DNA from: a virus
Virus record (IMG/VR): IMGVR_UViG_3300009421_000010
Location: 1-36,862 of that record
Strand: one strand, 5' to 3'
DNA: 36,862 nucleotides
In this document: one piece after another, positions 1 to 7,758 of the stretch
Layout: each line of letters begins with the position of its first letter
Numbering within the stretch: position 1 is the stretch's first letter
Translations under genes and position numbers: made by a program
The notes under the pieces: model-generated
Seen by the model: only the letters and a program-made list of their open reading frames with translations
The model's database searches: none
What the model was told of the DNA's origin: nothing

Positions 1-10
1 ATAATTTTAT

Positions 11-172
11 TTAGTTTAAGTTAAGTTCAAAATCTTCACATTCGTAGTCAATATTGCAGTCTTGATGATAGATTATTTTGCTGCGATTATCGTTGCTAGC
101 AAAATAAGCTAGTAGCAACAAATAGCTAGAAAGAAAAGTTACTGCGATTATTTTTATTACCTCCATTTTCAT
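11..172 (-). CDS. Small single-TM membrane protein, hypothetical
   Basis: An open frame of 53 codons plus stop on the minus strand. The protein starts MKMEVIKIIA and has one hydrophobic segment (about residues 5-25, rich in Leu, Ala and Tyr), then a polar, acidic tail with two cysteines (Cys39, Cys45). It begins 4 bases after the stop of the ORF at 177-317, so the two probably share a transcript. A GGAGG lies just inside the frame after the second Met, not before the first, so the exact start is uncertain. I recognise no family. The layout (short N-terminal membrane span, small soluble tail) is common among phage membrane-modifying or lysis-accessory peptides, but that is only an analogy. Confidence 0.45.
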   Translation of the reverse strand: MKMEVIKIIAVTFLSSYLLLLAYFASNDNRSKIIYHQDCNIDYECEDFELNLN

Positions 173-176
173 AATT

Positions 177-317
177 TTATTTATTAAGTTTAGTAAAATG
201 TTTTGTAGTGTTTTCTTTTTTCGCGACCTTCTGAACGTCAGCCCAGAATTTCTCTTCGCTGTTTATTAAGTGCATTATTAGTAAAAATAATATTATTGCT
301 GTTATTGTCATAAACAT
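177..317 (-). CDS. Small single-TM membrane protein, hypothetical
   Basis: An open frame of 46 codons plus stop on the minus strand. The first 18 residues are strongly hydrophobic (Ile/Leu/Met-rich), followed by a charged, Lys-rich cytoplasmic-type tail containing one Trp. It lies downstream of a candidate TTGACA promoter at 348-376 and immediately upstream of a second small TM ORF. Two tandem ORFs with the same architecture and only 4 bases between them argue that both are real. There is no Shine-Dalgarno motif. The function is unknown. Confidence 0.45.
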   Translation of the reverse strand: MFMTITAIILFLLIMHLINSEEKFWADVQKVAKKENTTKHFTKLNK

Positions 318-347
318 TTTGTTTGCGTTTAATTATTAACTGATTCC

Positions 348-376
348 AGTTTACATTTAACTTTTTTATATGTCAA
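348..376 (-). promoter_or_regulatory. Candidate leftward sigma70-type promoter
   Basis: On the minus strand a perfect TTGACA (376-371) is followed after 17 bases by TAAACT (353-348), a 4/6 match to the -10 consensus. Transcription would start near 340 and enter the two small membrane ORFs at 317-11. Two copies of TTAACTT (357-363 and 397-403) overlap and flank it. The same heptamer forms the dyads at 36208-36260, so shared control is possible. Confidence 0.4.
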
Positions 377-517
377 GCAATTTTTTTAAACTATCTTTAA
401 CTTTCTTTAAGCCTTTGTTTTTAGCGCTTAATTTTATTATTTTTCTTTTTTTTGTTTATTTTTCTTGGTTTTTTTTATCAAAACGGCTTTAAGCCCCTTT
501 TATACATGGCTTCAAAG

Positions 518-969
518 GCGTCATGTAGGAGATATAAGGCTTGAGCGCTGTTTTCGTGTAGTTTGTAGCTGCTGTTTTTATGTCTGTAATGTATGTTTCT
601 TAGTGCCGCGCGCGGTTAGTGTCATTAAATTGTGTTGTAGTGTCATTTTGCTGTAAGTGCTTTAGGATATGGCTTGAGCGATGTTTTTAGTGTAATGTGA
701 CGCGGCGTTTCAAAAACATACATGCACACACATATGCACACATGATGCGCACCCGTATGTTATATATATATATATTATTTTAGTGTAATGTTAATATATA
801 TATAGAGCCTCGGACCCTGCGCTGCATACATGACGCGAAAATTACACTACATTGTCTTTTAATGACGCTTAAGCCCTCAAGCCCTATATCTCCTACATGA
901 CACACATTTTTTTTTAGTCTACAAACTATCGTAAACAAGCGCTCAAGGCTTATATCTCCTACATGACGC
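518..969. repeat. Large imperfect inverted repeat with iterated motifs (candidate origin or regulatory region)
   Basis: Bases 518-549 and 938-969 are inverted copies with 31 of 32 matches. The arms continue with further similarity: 549-568 against 937-919, and 621-650 against 866-836. A third copy of the core (containing TGTAGGAGATATA) lies inverted at about 875-903, and a partial fourth is direct at about 664-682. The centre (716-776) holds 29 bases of strictly alternating purine-pyrimidine followed by a TA run. A perfect CCGCGCGCGG palindrome sits at 606-615, unusual in such AT-rich DNA. No credible gene is present. An origin of replication, a packaging site or a MITE-like palindromic element would all fit. 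The sequence alone does not decide between them. Confidence 0.6.
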
Positions 970-1222
970 AATGTAGCAATTAAATATCTATCAAGTTCAA
1001 TCAATACTTGAAAATAGGTAAATCGATTTAAACGCGGTTTTAAGAGCCATACAGAAGATTTTGCAAGTCAAAGGTACTCATGGATATAAATAAGCATTGA
1101 TTTTAGCGCAAAGTTTCTAATCGCTGGTTAATTAATATATCAATGGCGCTAAATAACTGCGCCAAAGCAAGAGCAAACAGATTCAACGATTGTGTAATAT
1201 GAGCGTAACTTTAGTGTAATGT
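617..1222. repeat. Iteron-like repeats, consensus TAGTGTAATGT
   Basis: TTTTAGTGTAATGT occurs at 685-698 and 778-791, and the 13-base core TTTAGTGTAATGT at 1210-1222. Related TAGTGTCATT copies lie at 617-626 and 639-648, and an inverted GTAGTGTAAT at 841-850. At 1221-1234 the motif runs into GTAGGATAAGG, which resembles the core of the large inverted repeat. Several copies of a short motif beside AT-rich DNA are typical of binding sites for a replication initiator or repressor, but the binding protein is not identified. Confidence 0.5.
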
Positions 1223-1331
1223 AGGATAAGGCCAGCGATAGCAGGCTTAAGGGCCATTACTTTACCTAAAAGCGGTAAGCTTTACTGGTAAACTTTAAAT
1301 TTTACTATTTTTTCTCATGATTATTTTTTCT

Positions 1332-1366
1332 CCTCGCCTAAAAGGCATCCGGGGGTTTTTATTTTT
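1332..1366 (+). terminator. Candidate rho-independent terminator
   Basis: CCTCG (1332-1336) pairs with CGGGG (1350-1354) including one G-U pair, with an inner CC-TAAA-AGG element, and is followed by a T-rich run (GTTTTTATTTTT, 1355-1366). It would stop plus-strand transcripts coming out of the repeat region before the terminase gene. That implies a short non-coding transcript may exist upstream. Confidence 0.4.
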
Positions 1367-1437
1367 GCAATCATCTACCTGCACATTTCCCTACCAAGTA
1401 AAAATACATGCAACCACCGCCTTTAAAAAAATGAAAC

Positions 1438-1465
1438 TTGACTAAAAAAAAAGAGAAGCTATTCT
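1438..1465 (+). promoter_or_regulatory. Candidate promoter for the packaging/structural block
   Basis: TTGACT (1438-1443) is followed after 16 bases by TATTCT (1460-1465), about 20 bases before the terS start codon. It lies just downstream of a terminator-like hairpin, a sensible place for the head of the rightward late block. This is a consensus match only. Confidence 0.35.
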
Positions 1466-1484
1466 TCAGAAAAAAGCTAAAAAA

Positions 1485-2045
1485 ATGACACTATTAGTTT
1501 CGAAAGAAAAACGCGACAAATTAGTTGACACAATGGATTGGCGCGACGTTAGGTTCTGTCACGAATATTTATTGGATCAAAACTCATTTGAAGCATCTAA
1601 AAGAGCTGGGTACGAAGAATCAGAAGCTTTAAATGAAGCAAACAGGTTAATGAATAACCCAGATGCCTTATTACTTATTAATTCTCTTGCTGCCTCTGGC
1701 GGAGTTCACTTGAAAATGAACAAAGAAGATGAGATTAATGAAGAAATAAATATTGACAAAACTTTTATAATAGAAAGGCTAGCAAGGATTGCTGATTACA
1801 ATTCTCAAACTATCAAAGATGAGCATATGACCAGAAGTGGAGATAGAATTATTAAAGATAAAATGAGAGACCCTAATTCGGCTCTCAAGGCTCTTGAACT
1901 TTTGGGAAAAACAAAAGCTATGTTCGTTGACAAAAAAGAAGTTGATGTAGGGAATGATATGGCTCAATTAATAAGAGAAGCAAGAGAAAGAGCTGGAATC
2001 ATGCAATCTTGTCGAGAAGATATGAATACCATAGAGCATGAATAA
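1485..2045 (+). CDS. terS: Terminase small subunit
   Basis: The 186-residue protein has an N-terminal helix-turn-helix region of the Terminase_2 type (about residues 19-60): the stretch RFCHEYLLDQNSFEASKRAG matches the family pattern of a helix, an Asn-x-x-x-Ala turn and an R-A-G-Y element. The rest is helical and charged, as expected for oligomerisation and for contact with the large subunit. Its role is to recognise the packaging site on concatemeric phage DNA and to load and regulate TerL. It is the first gene of the rightward block, with terL starting 17 bases downstream. Its leader is A-rich with no Shine-Dalgarno motif. The position next to the motor gene supports the call. Confidence 0.85.
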   Translation: MTLLVSKEKRDKLVDTMDWRDVRFCHEYLLDQNSFEASKRAGYEESEALNEANRLMNNPDALLLINSLAASGGVHLKMNKEDEINEEINIDKTFIIERLARIADYNSQTIKDEHMTRSGDRIIKDKMRDPNSALKALELLGKTKAMFVDKKEVDVGNDMAQLIREARERAGIMQSCREDMNTIEHE

Positions 2046-2062
2046 AATAAAAAAATAAAACC

Positions 2063-3556
2063 GTGTCTGAAAACAATAACTCAAATTTCGATGTTGCTCA
2101 AGATTTAGTAAAATTTCACTACGATCCACTAGGCTTTGTTAGGTACGCTTTTAAATGGGGTAAGGAAGATTTGGTTGGATTGGAGCCAGATAATTGGCAG
2201 GAAGAAGTTTTGCAGGATCTAGGAGACTCACTAAGAAATAATCAGTTTGATGGCATTAATCCTGTTATGCCAACTCAGATTGCAGTTGCTTCTGGCCATG
2301 GTATTGGAAAGTCAGCATTAGTTGCTTGGATAATTTTATTTATTATGGCGACTAGGCCAAAATGTAGAGGGACTATTACTGCGTCAATTTTTGCTCAGCT
2401 TCAAACGAAAACTTGGGCAGAGCTAAAAAAGTGGAAAGAGCGTTGTATTTTTGGCAAAATGTTTGAAATATCAAGCTCTAAAGGATCTTTGGCAATTTGG
2501 CACGATGACCCAAAATATAAAAGCAATTGGAGAGCAGATGGACAAACCTGTAAAGAAGATAACTCGGAAGCTTTTGCTGGCTTGCATGCCATGGATTCTA
2601 CTCCGTTCTATATTTTTGACGAAGCTTCGGCAGTTCCCGATAAAATATGGGAAGTTGCAGAGGGTGGATTAACTGATGGAGAGCCTATCTGGATTGTTTT
2701 TGGAAACTATACCAGAAACACCGGTCGTTTTCATGATTGCTTTAATAAATTTAAGCACCGCTGGCTGACTAAGCAAATTGATTCGAGGGTCTGCAGATTT
2801 CCAAATAAAGAATATATTCAGCGAGCAATTGATGATTATGGAGAAGATTCTGATTACGTAAGAACTAGAATTAGAGGTCTTCCACCAAGGGCGGCATCAA
2901 ATCAGCTTATAAAAACATCTGACATCTTTCATGCACAGAGAAGAAACCCTGATATTTACGGATTTGATGCCAATGTTCTGGGAGTTGATATTGCCAGAAG
3001 CGGAGAAGATTCAAATATTTTATATCCTAGGAGAGGGAATGATGGCGCATCGAGGGAGTACAAAAGAGTTGACACCAGAAACCTAATGGAAGTCGTTACC
3101 GAAATTGAGACTTTTCATAAGAAAGAAAAATTTGATGCTATATTTATTGATGCAACTGGAATAGGAGCTGGAGTTTATGATAGGTGTTTGCAGTTAGGGC
3201 TTCCAGTTTGGGAAGTTCAGTTTTCAGCAAAATCCCCTGACCGGACTTATGCAAATTATAGAGCTTACATGTATGGAACCTTAAACGAAGCTCTGAAGAG
3301 AAAATTATCCATTCCAGAAAATGACATAAAATTAGAAGAAGAGTTAGTTGCTCAAGAATTTTTTCATACTACAAAATCAAACCAGATTATATTAATACCA
3401 AAAGAGGATTTAAAAAAAACATTAGGAAGATCTCCTGATATATCTGACGCCCTAGCCTTAACTTATGCAATGTATATAGAAATAGACCAAGAAAGAAAGC
3501 ATCAAAGCTCCAGTAGCCATGAATCAGATTATGACCCACTTAATTACAATGGTTAA
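2063..3556 (+). CDS. terL: Terminase large subunit (packaging ATPase-nuclease)
   Basis: The 497-residue protein carries a Walker A motif GHGIGKS (78-84), a Walker B motif YIFDEAS (183-189, with the catalytic Glu after Asp), and a C-terminal RNase H-like nuclease domain. Candidate metal-binding acidic residues are D309 (in GVDIARSGED), D363 (in FIDATGIGAG) and D462 (in SPDISDALA). It cuts concatemers and pumps DNA into the prohead by binding the portal. The start is GTG; no suitable ATG exists nearby, and the preceding bases are all A/T/C without a Shine-Dalgarno motif. Length and domain order are normal for the family. Confidence 0.95.
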   Translation: MSENNNSNFDVAQDLVKFHYDPLGFVRYAFKWGKEDLVGLEPDNWQEEVLQDLGDSLRNNQFDGINPVMPTQIAVASGHGIGKSALVAWIILFIMATRPKCRGTITASIFAQLQTKTWAELKKWKERCIFGKMFEISSSKGSLAIWHDDPKYKSNWRADGQTCKEDNSEAFAGLHAMDSTPFYIFDEASAVPDKIWEVAEGGLTDGEPIWIVFGNYTRNTGRFHDCFNKFKHRWLTKQIDSRVCRFPNKEYIQRAIDDYGEDSDYVRTRIRGLPPRAASNQLIKTSDIFHAQRRNPDIYGFDANVLGVDIARSGEDSNILYPRRGNDGASREYKRVDTRNLMEVVTEIETFHKKEKFDAIFIDATGIGAGVYDRCLQLGLPVWEVQFSAKSPDRTYANYRAYMYGTLNEALKRKLSIPENDIKLEEELVAQEFFHTTKSNQIILIPKEDLKKTLGRSPDISDALALTYAMYIEIDQERKHQSSSSHESDYDPLNYNG

Positions 3557-3601
3557 AATAAAGCTGGATTATTTAATTAAAGCATTTACAAGTTATTGTT
3601 G

Positions 3602-3646
3602 GAGCTTATCATGGTCTTTTGTATTTGTTTCTTCCAGGGTAAGCTC
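3602..3646 (+). other. Hairpin in the spacer after terL
   Basis: Bases 3602-3614 and 3634-3646 are inverted copies that can form 12 pairs (one G-U) with a single A-G mismatch and a 19-base T-rich loop. It sits in a 174-base gap between terL and the next small gene, the longest gap inside the packaging genes. No U-run follows directly, so it may be a processing site, a weak terminator or a translational control element rather than a classic terminator. Confidence 0.45.
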
Positions 3647-3730
3647 TTAAAATAAACAAAAAATTATTTATGACTAAGAAAAAGATTTTGCTTCTTGTTT
3701 ATTATTTTACTAATTATTAATTTAAAAAAT

Positions 3731-3946
3731 ATGTGCGGAGGAGTACCCAGCGTCCCAAAGACACCAGCATTGCCGGAGCCACCACCAGAACCACCTACTC
3801 CAATTGATCCAGCTATAAAAACAGCTAGAGAAAATGAGATAAAGAGGTTGCAGTCAGCAAGAGGACAAAAAGGAACAATAGTAACTGGCTCGTTAGGGCT
3901 AGAAAATCCAGCCAACACTGGTTCACAAAAACTTTCAGGATCTTAA
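3731..3946 (+). CDS. Short proline-rich podovirus head protein
   Basis: The 71-residue protein starts MCGG and has a run of Pro-Glu-Pro repeats (about residues 9-24), then a basic helical part and a C-terminus rich in Gly, Ser and Thr. Proteins of this size and composition lie between the large terminase and portal genes in BPP-1-like podoviruses and are usually annotated as hypothetical. The ATG at 3731 is preferred: an upstream in-frame start at 3695 would add a hydrophobic leader not seen in such proteins, as far as I recall. Function unknown; position suggests a minor head role. Confidence 0.65.
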   Translation: MCGGVPSVPKTPALPEPPPEPPTPIDPAIKTARENEIKRLQSARGQKGTIVTGSLGLENPANTGSQKLSGS

Positions 3947-3956
3947 TTTTTTTATA

Positions 3957-5672
3957 ATGGATATAAAGCAACAAAGATCTCCTGAAGTTAGTTTGATATC
4001 AAGATTCAGAAAAAACTTAGAGTCTCTAAGGTCTGAAAGAGATAAAAGCTGGCTTCCTCATTGGAGAGAATTAAACCAATATATTGAGCCAAAAGCTGGT
4101 AAATTCTTGACTACCGACAAAAATAACGGCTCAAAAAAAGATCAAAAGATTTACAATGGAAGGGCGCGCTTAGCATTAAGAACCCTAACAAGTGGAATGA
4201 TGTCTGGAACGACTTCTCCATCTAGGCCTTGGTTTAACTTAAGAGTGGGCAGTGGCGAAGGTTTACAAAGTATAAATGTCAGAAAATGGCTAGATTCTGT
4301 AGAGGAAGCGATATATTCTTCTTTTGCAAGATCAAATCTTTACACTGAACTTCCGAAGTTATACAAAAGTATGGCTCTTTACGGTATAGGGGCAATGATG
4401 GCTTTAGAAGATTTTGAAGACGTTACTAGATATTACACTTTTTCTGTAGGAGAATTTTTCGTTGCAAACGACGAAAGGTTAAAGGTAGGAACTTTTGCTA
4501 GAGAATATCAGCTTAGCGTTGAACAAGTTGTGGAAGAGTTTGGCTGGGAAAATTGCAGCTATGATGTAAAAAATAAATATAATCAAAATTTACTTTATGA
4601 ACAGGTTGATATTGTTCACATGATTCAAAGAAATGATGATCGGGATGAAGGAAAAAAAGATAGTAAAAACATGAAATATAGAAGTGTCCATTTCGAAAAA
4701 AAAAGTAACAAAGGTTTAAGTAAAAAAGATTTGTTTTTATCTGAATCCGGATTTAAAAGATTTCCAGTGTTTTGCCCAAGATGGGAAGTCGAGTCAACTG
4801 ACGATTACGGGACCGGCCCAGGTTGGGATGCTCTTGCAGATGTAAAACAACTTCAAGTTGAGCAAAAAAGAAAACTCCAGTCAATTGATCGCATGGCTAA
4901 TCCTCCGGTAGTAGCGCCGACCACTATGATCGGAAAAAATACCTCAACCTTGCCTGGTGGAGTGACTTACTCTGATGAAAGAGATTCCGGAAAAGGCGTT
5001 AGGCCATTGTACCAAGTTGATCCGAGGATTTCCGAACTAATGCATGATATAAAAGAAACAGAGTCGAGAATTAATGAAACTTTTTTTGCTGATCTGTTTT
5101 TAGCTTTGGTAAAAACCGACAGAAGAGAAATAACAGCAAGAGAAATAGATGAAATTGATTCTGAGAAATTATTAGCGCTAGGGCCAGTAATGGAAAGATT
5201 AAATGATGAGTTATTAGATGATTTAGTTACGATGCAATTTGAAAGATTACTAGAAGGAGATATGTTGCCAGAGCCGCCACCAGAACTAGAAGGAGAAACT
5301 GTAAAAATTGAATACATCTCAACTCTTCACCAAGCTCAAAGATCCGGAGGCTTGTCTTCGATAGATAAATTAATCAGCTTTGCTGGTGCAGTTTCTCAGG
5401 CCAAACCAGAAATTATGGATAAAATTAATGGAGACAAGGCCATAGATAAGTACTCAGAATATTTAGGAACTCCTGCATCTTTGTTAAACTCTAATGAGGA
5501 TATTGAAAAAATTAGGGCTTCTAGGGCCGAGGCTCAACAAGCTGAAAAACAGGGGCAGGCTAGTTTAGTAGCTTCTCAAATTGGAAAGAACTTAGCAGGG
5601 GCAAGTATGGAGAAAGATAACGTTTTAAAGCAAGTAGCTAGTCAATTTGCTCAACAACAAAATCAAGGATAA
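3957..5672 (+). CDS. Portal protein (T7-like head-tail connector)
   Basis: The 571-residue protein matches the podovirus head-to-tail connecting family. It starts with a charged helical region (residues 10-60, with W-x-x-x-x-x-Y-x-x-P), followed by the conserved R-x-L-x-x-G-M-x-S-G-x-T-S-P-x-R-P-W-F segment at about 76-95. The C-terminus is Gln/Ala-rich and helical, as in the barrel of such portals. As a dodecamer it forms the unique vertex through which DNA enters and leaves and to which the terminase and tail bind. It follows the small Pro-rich gene by 10 bases, and a Bbp19-like gene follows directly. Confidence 0.93.
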   Translation: MDIKQQRSPEVSLISRFRKNLESLRSERDKSWLPHWRELNQYIEPKAGKFLTTDKNNGSKKDQKIYNGRARLALRTLTSGMMSGTTSPSRPWFNLRVGSGEGLQSINVRKWLDSVEEAIYSSFARSNLYTELPKLYKSMALYGIGAMMALEDFEDVTRYYTFSVGEFFVANDERLKVGTFAREYQLSVEQVVEEFGWENCSYDVKNKYNQNLLYEQVDIVHMIQRNDDRDEGKKDSKNMKYRSVHFEKKSNKGLSKKDLFLSESGFKRFPVFCPRWEVESTDDYGTGPGWDALADVKQLQVEQKRKLQSIDRMANPPVVAPTTMIGKNTSTLPGGVTYSDERDSGKGVRPLYQVDPRISELMHDIKETESRINETFFADLFLALVKTDRREITAREIDEIDSEKLLALGPVMERLNDELLDDLVTMQFERLLEGDMLPEPPPELEGETVKIEYISTLHQAQRSGGLSSIDKLISFAGAVSQAKPEIMDKINGDKAIDKYSEYLGTPASLLNSNEDIEKIRASRAEAQQAEKQGQASLVASQIGKNLAGASMEKDNVLKQVASQFAQQQNQG

Positions 5673-5676
5673 TATC

Positions 5677-5979
5677 ATGACAAATTACAAAGAAATTTTA
5701 AGGCAACCTGTTCAAACCAGCAGCCAATGTAAAAAAGAGTTAGCTAAAAATAAAAAAATTGAAGAATCTTATAAAAAAATTCTTGCAACTAAAGAAGGAA
5801 GAGTGGTATTGTGGGACTTGTTATGTTTTGCAGAGCTTTATAGCGACGCTTTTACTGGCAACAGCACTACTTTTTATAAACTAGGCTTAAAGCGATCAGG
5901 AACCAGAATAATCGAAAGAATTAATTCTTCAGATCCTGACGCATATGCCAAATTACTTTTAGAAATTAAAGATGATTGA
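5677..5979 (+). CDS. Bbp19-like phage protein
   Basis: The 100-residue protein contains a segment (about residues 40-90) of the Bbp19 type: G-R-x-V-L-W-D-L-L, then F-T-G-N-S-T-T-F-Y-x-x-G-x-x-x-x-G, matching the pattern of the small protein encoded between portal and scaffold genes of BPP-1-like phages. Its biochemical role is not known to me. The start at 5677 has an AAGGA about ten bases upstream, one of few Shine-Dalgarno-like sites in the window, and avoids a 26-base overlap with the portal gene. Its end overlaps the scaffold gene by 8 bases, suggesting coupled translation. Confidence 0.8.
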   Translation: MTNYKEILRQPVQTSSQCKKELAKNKKIEESYKKILATKEGRVVLWDLLCFAELYSDAFTGNSTTFYKLGLKRSGTRIIERINSSDPDAYAKLLLEIKDD

Positions 5980-6700
5980 TACTAAAAATAACACTAACAG
6001 TTCAGAATCTGATCCTATTCAAAATGAAAAGGAGGCAACAAACCCAAGTGAAGGAGAGGTAATTAATCAATCCAAAGCTGGGACTGAAACTGGAAAAGAA
6101 TTAAATTCTTCCGACCAAGACAAAGATAATAACAATTCTGAGTCTAGTGATAAAAAATCTGAGACCAAAGATGCTGAATCTGAGGTTAAGGAAAAAGAAG
6201 AAAATAAGGAAAATAAAGAAGAAGTTGATTTTGATTATAGCAAGCTGACTTTCAAAGATCCGGAAAATATTGACCAAGATCTTTTAAAGGAAGCTACTGA
6301 AATTTTTGGCGAATCTAAAATATCAGTTGAACAAGCTCAAAAAATTGTTCAGCTTCAAGAAAAAGCTAGTCAAAAGGCAATTTTAGCATATCAAAATACG
6401 GTTGAAGGCTGGATCAAAGAATCGAAAAGTGACCCTGAAATTGGAGGAAAAGATTTTGAAAAAAATAAGGCTGCGGCTAACTTAGCTTTCAAAACTTACG
6501 GGTCTGAGTCATTAGGAAAGTTTCTTGATGATTACCGATTTGGAGATCACCCCGAAGTAGTTAAAATGTTTGCACGCATAGGAAAAACGCTAAAAGAAGA
6601 TCCTCATGCTGCATCAGGAATGGGAAAAAAACCATCTTCCGATGGAAAGACTTTGGCTGAAAGGATGTATCCTTCCAATCGAAGTGACGGTCAATTTTAA
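5972..6700 (+). CDS. Putative capsid scaffolding protein
   Basis: The 242-residue protein has a very acidic, low-complexity N-terminal half (Glu, Lys, Asn, Ser; about residues 1-85), a helical middle rich in Gln and Ala, and a basic C-terminus ending in R-M-Y-P-S-N-R-S-D-G. This composition and its position directly before the major capsid gene fit an internal scaffold that guides prohead assembly and is then lost. No protease motif is seen. It is part of the portal-Bbp19-scaffold-capsid series. Confidence rests on position and composition more than on motif. Confidence 0.75.
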   Translation: MIDTKNNTNSSESDPIQNEKEATNPSEGEVINQSKAGTETGKELNSSDQDKDNNNSESSDKKSETKDAESEVKEKEENKENKEEVDFDYSKLTFKDPENIDQDLLKEATEIFGESKISVEQAQKIVQLQEKASQKAILAYQNTVEGWIKESKSDPEIGGKDFEKNKAAANLAFKTYGSESLGKFLDDYRFGDHPEVVKMFARIGKTLKEDPHAASGMGKKPSSDGKTLAERMYPSNRSDGQF

Positions 6701-6720
6701 CAATTTAATTTAATTTAATC

Positions 6721-7728
6721 ATGGCTACTTTAGCACAAAATAAACTAACTCTTAGAGACATAGTAAGTCGCCAAAATCCTGACGGAAATGTCGCAGATGT
6801 CGCAGAATTGCTAACACAAGAAAACCCTATTCTTGAGGACGCTATTATGCTTGAATCGAATCAAGATTCATCTCATAAAACTACTATTAGAACAGGTATT
6901 CCAGAGCCAACTTGGAGAAAATTTAACCAAGGTGTTTCTCAAAGCAAATCAACAACTCAACAAGTCGTTGACTCTATGGGAATGCTTGAAGATTATTCAA
7001 TAATTGATAAATCTTTAGCTGATTTAGGTGGTAATGATGCTCAACAAAGAATGATTGAAGCCTCGGCTCATATCGAAGGAATGTCGAACACCATGGCTGA
7101 AGCCTTGTTTTATGGAAACGGTATAATTGAGAAAGAGGCCTTCACTGGGATAGCTCCAAGGTTAAGTAAGCTTTCAAGTGATGAAACTTTATCAGGCTCT
7201 CAGATTATTGATGCTGGTGGAGTAGGCTCAGACAACAGCTCTATCTATATAACCTGCTGGGATCCTACGGTAGCTCACTTGATTTATCCTAAAGGTCAAA
7301 AAGGAGGTCTTCAAAAAATAGACGACGGGGTTGTCGATGTTTATGATTCTGATAACAAGTCCTACAAAGCGTATAGAGATCATTTTAAATGGGATATAGG
7401 TTTCGTTCTTAGGGACTGGAGACAATTTGTTAGAATTGCGAATATTGACGTTTCTGAACTTTCTGATGCAGGAGAATCTGGATTTGACGGAGCGCAATTA
7501 ATTAATCTTCTAATAAAAGCGGTACATAAAATTAAAAATAGAATGAAGGGCAAGATTGTCATTTATTGCAATGAAGATATTCATACTGCCATTGATTTGA
7601 TTGCCGCCAACAAGTCAAATACCCACTTCACTTCCAAGGAAATTGGTGGTGTTGACGTTTTTCATTTCAGAGGTTACCCAATTAGAGTTTGTGATGTAAT
7701 CTCAAGCGCTGAAGACAGGGTAGTTTAA
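6721..7728 (+). CDS. Major capsid protein
   Basis: The 335-residue protein matches the major capsid family of BPP-1-like podoviruses. The N-terminal region (residues 1-100) has the typical pattern: L-T-L-x-D, D-G-x-x-A-x-V-A-E-L-L, N-P-I-L-E-D, then R-T-G-I-P-x-P-x-W-R. The HK97 fold is expected. It lies between the scaffold and cement genes, the usual order. The leader is three TTTAA repeats followed by C before the ATG, with no Shine-Dalgarno motif despite the need for very high expression. Confidence 0.92.
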   Translation: MATLAQNKLTLRDIVSRQNPDGNVADVAELLTQENPILEDAIMLESNQDSSHKTTIRTGIPEPTWRKFNQGVSQSKSTTQQVVDSMGMLEDYSIIDKSLADLGGNDAQQRMIEASAHIEGMSNTMAEALFYGNGIIEKEAFTGIAPRLSKLSSDETLSGSQIIDAGGVGSDNSSIYITCWDPTVAHLIYPKGQKGGLQKIDDGVVDVYDSDNKSYKAYRDHFKWDIGFVLRDWRQFVRIANIDVSELSDAGESGFDGAQLINLLIKAVHKIKNRMKGKIVIYCNEDIHTAIDLIAANKSNTHFTSKEIGGVDVFHFRGYPIRVCDVISSAEDRVV

Positions 7729-7758
7729 TTTTTTAATAATTTAAATCAATATAATATT

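Larger units (their letters stand above)
970..1484. other. Non-coding leader region upstream of the terminase genes
   Basis: No frame of credible length or composition is present on either strand. The region holds a TGGCGC hairpin (1144-1149 with 1159-1164, 9-base loop), the last iteron-like copy (1210-1222), paired TTACC/GGTAA and TTTAC/GTAAA dyads at 1262-1292, a direct repeat GGTAARCTTTA (1274-1284 and 1287-1297), a terminator-like hairpin at 1332-1366, and a promoter candidate at 1438-1465. Its position just before the small terminase gene makes a cos or pac site possible here, but none can be identified by reading. Confidence 0.4.

Noticed and set aside
465-656. 63-residue frame on the plus strand in the repeat region
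   Set aside because: It lies across the left arm of the inverted repeat. Its peptide similarity to the frame at 780-1004 is explained by the repeated DNA, and it has neither a start signal nor a protein-like composition.
518-969. CRISPR array
   Set aside because: The repeats are few, occur in both orientations, and have no regular spacers or cas genes.
780-1004. 74-residue frame on the minus strand with two H-V-G-D-I-x-L-E segments
   Set aside because: The repeats are copies of the inverted-repeat core. No family or start context supports a gene, though the in-phase peptide repeats are noted as a finding.
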